From positions 1 to 8,456 of the forward strand of contig SABI01000107.1 in the NCBI GenBank assembly GCA_009929055.1: a stretch of DNA of 8,456 bases. The letters run 5' to 3'. The stretch is from Spirochaetia bacterium. GTDB lineage: Bacteria; Spirochaetota; Spirochaetia; Sphaerochaetales; Sphaerochaetaceae. The position numbers and the translations under genes were made by a program. Shown one piece after another: positions 5,941 through 8,456 of this stretch. The notes beneath the pieces were generated by a model, which made no database searches, was not told the DNA's origin, and saw nothing but the letters and a program-made list of their open reading frames with translations. Every line of letters starts with the position of its first letter. Within the stretch, counting starts at the first letter, position 1.

Positions 5941-5950
5941 TACATATAGT

Positions 5951-5979
5951 AATGTATAGCAGATAGATTCTATCGTCAA
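5951..5979 (-). promoter_or_regulatory. Candidate hflKC promoter (TTGACG-17-TACATT)
   Basis: Minus-strand -35 TTGACG (5979-5974) matches five of six consensus bases. After exactly 17 bp comes TACATT (5956-5951), matching four of six. Transcription would start near 5944, giving a leader of about 38 nt. The spacer is almost filled by the palindrome at 5962-5974. Confidence 0.6.
5962..5974. promoter_or_regulatory. Perfect 6-1-6 palindrome inside the hflKC promoter spacer
   Basis: GATAGA-T-TCTATC (5962-5974) lies between the -35 and -10 elements and touches the -35. This is a typical repressor position. The binding protein is unknown. Confidence 0.45.
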
Positions 5980-6021
5980 TGAACCTCAATAAAGAAAAAA
6001 ATCGAATTTGATGTACCTTTA

Positions 6022-6030
6022 TGGTAAAAT
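6022..6030 (+). promoter_or_regulatory. Candidate metG extended -10 promoter
   Basis: TGG-TAAAAT is an extended -10 (TGn plus five of six -10 bases). The -35 position (TCGAAT at 6002-6007, 17 bp away) is poor, as expected for an extended -10 promoter. Transcription would start near 6037. Confidence 0.45.
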
Positions 6031-6057
6031 TAGCTACAATGATTGAAAAATTAAGAT

Positions 6058-6065
6058 GGGAAGAG
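6058..6065 (+). promoter_or_regulatory. Weak ribosome site that leaves the metG start ambiguous
   Basis: GGGAAGAG is the only purine-rich element. It is four to nine bases before GTG 6070 but 13 or more before ATG 6079. Confidence 0.4.
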
Positions 6066-6069
6066 TATA

Positions 6070-8271
6070 GTGTTCCTTATGAAAAAAAGACTTGTAACCT
6101 CTGCATTACCCTACGTAAATAATATTCCTCATTTAGGGAATTTAATCCAAGTACTCTCAGCCGATTGCTTTGCCCGCTTTTGTCGAATAAAAGGGTATGA
6201 AACCTTATATATTTGTGGAACTGATGAATATGGAACAGCTAGTGAAACAAGAGCACTTCAAGAAGGAATTACCCCTAAAGAACTATGCGATAGATATCAT
6301 GTTATCCATAAAGATATTTATGAATGGTTTAACATCGATTTTGACTCATTTGGAAGAACAAGTAGCAATGAACAAACAGAAATTGTACAAAACATTTTCC
6401 GCTTAGTTGATGAAAATGGCTACATCACAGAAAAAGAAATCGAACAACTTTACTGCGAACATGACCAAAGATTCTTAGCAGACAGATTTGTTATTGGAGT
6501 GTGCCCTAAATGTGGCTCTACTGGTGCAAGAGGAGATCAATGCGATTCTTGTCAAACTCTTTTAGATCCAAGTGAACTTATAGACCCAACATGCTCTGTA
6601 TGTCATAACACACCCATTATTAAAAAAACAAAACATCTCTACATAGACCTCCCTAAAGCTCTCCCTTTATTACAAGAATGGATCGACACAGCAAGTGTTG
6701 AAGGATTTTGGGCAAAAAATGCTATTCAAACTACAAAAAGCTGGATACGCGATGGCCTTAAAGAGAGAGCCATTACAAGAGATTTGAAATGGGGAATCCC
6801 TGTTCCAAAAGAAGGATACGAACATAAAGTCTTCTACGTATGGTTTGATGCCCCAATAGGATACATTTCCATAACAGCTGCCTATACAGAAGATTGGAAA
6901 AAATGGTGGTTCGATAATGAACATGTTGAACTCTTTCAATTTATTGGAAAAGACAATATCCCATTTCATACAGTCATATTCCCATCCTCCCTCTTAGCTA
7001 CAGGACAAAACTGGACAATGCTCCACCATATGTCTAGTAGCGAATACTTAAATTATGAAGATGGTAAATTCTCGAAAAGTTTAGGAATTGGAATATTTGG
7101 AAACGATGTACAAGATACACTCATCCCTGCAGATGTGTGGAGATTCTATATGTTTTATAATCGACCAGAGAAAGCTGACGTCCTTTTTACATGGAAAGAT
7201 TTCCAAGAAAAAGTTAATAAAGAATTAATTGGAAATATATCAAACCTTGTAAACAGAACACTCACATTTATCCATCGCTTTTATGATGGTGTCCTTGAAA
7301 CAGAAGCATTAGATACCCAGCTCCTAGAACAAATCAGAGAAACAGAAAAACAGATAGATAGATATTTTGAAAGAGCAGAATTAAGAGATGCCTTACGGAC
7401 AATTCTCACCTTATCTTCAATCGGGAATAAAGCATTTCAAGATGCAGAACCTTGGAAATTGATGAAAGAAGATAATGAAAAAACTAAAGAACTACTCAAT
7501 ACCCTTACCATTCTTATAAGAGATATAGGATTCTTACTCCACCCATTTATGCCTTCAACAAGTGACAAAATCCTTCAATTCTTAGATAGCAAAGAGACAA
7601 CATATTCAATGCTTGGAACAAAACAAGGAATTGGGAAACTACAGAAAATAGAACATTTATTTACCAAGTTAGAAGATGAAAGAATTGAAGAATTGAGAAT
7701 CAAATATAGTGGTACTCAAGCATCCCGGACAGAGGAGAAACATAACGTGGAAGAGACAGTAGAACAAGTAAATATCGCCCAAGACTTTACCAACAGAGTC
7801 GCCCTAAAAGTAGCAAAGATAGAAGAAATTGAACAACATCCTCAAGGGGAAAGATTATATATAATTCAACTTAACACAGGGAGCCCTGAACACACCCAAA
7901 TTGTCTCTTCTATAGTCCCTTACTACACTAAAGAAGAGCTACTAGGAAAAAACATCATACTAGTTGAAAACTTAAAACCTGCAAACTTTAGAGGAGTAAA
8001 AAGTAGAGGAATGCTCCTCGCTGCTTCAGATCCAGCTCAAGAAGAACACACCACATGTGAAGTAATTTTTGCTCCACAATATCCAGTGGGGACCCTTTTA
8101 CACCCATCAGGGACACAATTACCTGAAACAAGAACTCAACTCAAAGCTGATGTATTCTTCTCATTTAAAATCTATAGTGAAAAAGGTGTTGTTAAAGTCG
8201 ACAATAAGCCTATCGGTTCAAACGATATACCATTAACAGTAAGTACATATCTTAATGGAGATATTGGTTAA
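6070..8271 (+). CDS. metG: Methionyl-tRNA synthetase with fused C-terminal tRNA-binding domain
   Basis: Charges tRNA-Met with methionine, cytosolic and essential. 733 residues from GTG 6070. The class I HIGH motif is HLGN (21-24), and the KMSKS loop is KFSKS (333-337). The connective-peptide zinc knuckles are C145-x2-C148, C158-x2-C161 and an additional C175-x2-C178, which indicates the double-knuckle MetG type. An alpha-helical anticodon-binding domain follows (about 385-530). After a charged linker comes the Trbp111/EMAPII-like OB fold from about 572, with RVALKVAKIEEIEQHPQGE and NLKPANFRGVKSRGMLLAA. The start is uncertain. GGGAAGAG (6058-6065) suits GTG 6070, but ATG 6079 gives the family-typical MKKRLVTSALPYVNN beginning with a 13-18 nt gap. 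The gene is divergent from hflK, and a femX-like frame begins 3 nt after its stop. Confidence 0.96.
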   Translation: MFLMKKRLVTSALPYVNNIPHLGNLIQVLSADCFARFCRIKGYETLYICGTDEYGTASETRALQEGITPKELCDRYHVIHKDIYEWFNIDFDSFGRTSSNEQTEIVQNIFRLVDENGYITEKEIEQLYCEHDQRFLADRFVIGVCPKCGSTGARGDQCDSCQTLLDPSELIDPTCSVCHNTPIIKKTKHLYIDLPKALPLLQEWIDTASVEGFWAKNAIQTTKSWIRDGLKERAITRDLKWGIPVPKEGYEHKVFYVWFDAPIGYISITAAYTEDWKKWWFDNEHVELFQFIGKDNIPFHTVIFPSSLLATGQNWTMLHHMSSSEYLNYEDGKFSKSLGIGIFGNDVQDTLIPADVWRFYMFYNRPEKADVLFTWKDFQEKVNKELIGNISNLVNRTLTFIHRFYDGVLETEALDTQLLEQIRETEKQIDRYFERAELRDALRTILTLSSIGNKAFQDAEPWKLMKEDNEKTKELLNTLTILIRDIGFLLHPFMPSTSDKILQFLDSKETTYSMLGTKQGIGKLQKIEHLFTKLEDERIEELRIKYSGTQASRTEEKHNVEETVEQVNIAQDFTNRVALKVAKIEEIEQHPQGERLYIIQLNTGSPEHTQIVSSIVPYYTKEELLGKNIILVENLKPANFRGVKSRGMLLAASDPAQEEHTTCEVIFAPQYPVGTLLHPSGTQLPETRTQLKADVFFSFKIYSEKGVVKVDNKPIGSNDIPLTVSTYLNGDIG

Positions 8272-8274
8272 CCT

Positions 8275-8454
8275 ATGGATGATTTTCATCTAACTCCAAT
8301 TGCTATAGATGAACTTTCCCACTCATTACACCCATTTCAAAGCCCCTCGTGGGCTTATTTAAAACAAAAAAACGGATGGAAACCCCATGCCTTCAGATTT
8401 ATTTCAGAGACTTCTGAAAAAAGTCTTGAAATTCTCATTTTAAAATTATTATAG
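8275..8454 (+). pseudogene. 5' fragment of a FemAB-type peptidoglycan bridge aminoacyltransferase, frame broken or sequence error at edge
   Basis: The ATG at 8275, 3 nt after the metG stop, opens 59 codons that end at TAG 8452-8454. The segment PFQSPSWAYLKQKNGWKP (residues 20-37) followed by HAFRF matches the conserved N-terminus of FemA/FemX-like transferases. These add amino acids from aminoacyl-tRNA to lipid II or peptidoglycan side chains. Family members are about 330-400 residues, so only the beginning is present. The stop follows a T4-A4 run (about 8438-8446). One extra A there would read ILKIIIA to the window edge, so an indel is a simple explanation. GGAG (8257-8260), inside metG, is a possible but distant ribosome site. 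With two bases left I cannot tell a true pseudogene from a contig-end error. Confidence 0.55.
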
Positions 8455-8456
8455 CA

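Noticed and set aside
5907..5945. Longer hflK start at ATG 5945
   Set aside because: The extra 13 codons lie over the leader hairpin and ribosome site, and AAGGAGG is correctly spaced for ATG 5906.
6670..6969. 99-codon minus-strand frame inside metG
   Set aside because: It lies opposite the catalytic core of metG and its composition reads as antisense noise.
1..8456. CRISPR arrays, tRNA/rRNA genes, insertion sequences, phage or toxin-antitoxin modules
   Set aside because: No repeated spacer structure, cloverleaf, transposase or paired small toxin genes were seen anywhere in the window.

Overview
This is an ordinary chromosomal stretch from an AT-rich diderm bacterium. A spirochaete is my best guess, by inference only. 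The support is a lipoprotein signal with a relaxed lipobox, a paired HflK/HflC system, a methionyl-tRNA synthetase with a fused C-terminal tRNA-binding domain, and a FemAB-type peptidoglycan-bridge gene start. No mobile element, CRISPR array, tRNA or rRNA is visible. The right edge may be a contig end, because a recognisable gene breaks two bases before it.

Layout, left to right. Bases 1-96 hold competing inverted repeats and perhaps the first codons of a minus-strand gene. A beta-hydroxyacid dehydrogenase (97-1005, minus) is divergent from a small SmtB/CzrA-type zinc-sensor repressor (1116-1430, plus), whose start codon sits at the edge of a perfect 11-bp inverted repeat. The repressor meets argG (1434-2690, minus) tail to tail with 3 bp between stop codons. 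Upstream of argG on the same strand is a YbaY-like lipoprotein (2814-3242, minus, GTG start). A PerR-type Fur-family regulator (3450-3860, plus) is divergent from the lipoprotein and converges with hflC on a strong bidirectional terminator (3884-3911). hflK and hflC (5906 down to 3940, minus) form a tight operon with a 4-nt ATGA overlap. metG (6070-8271, plus) is divergent from hflK and is followed after 3 nt by the start of a femX-like gene that hits a stop at 8452-8454.

How the genes relate. They are mostly housekeeping: arginine synthesis, membrane protein quality control by the FtsH-associated SPFH pair, methionine charging and cell-wall bridge formation. The more interesting layer is regulatory. 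There are two metal-dependent sensors (zinc-type ArsR and PerR), each with a candidate operator, and neither lies beside a classic target such as an efflux pump or a peroxide-detoxifying enzyme. Several intergenic palindromes sit exactly on promoters or starts. I see no convincing new multi-gene system. The best leads are the zinc-site ArsR with a changed allosteric residue and start-codon operator, the alternative hairpins at the left edge, the palindrome inside the hflKC promoter, and the broken femX frame at the right edge.
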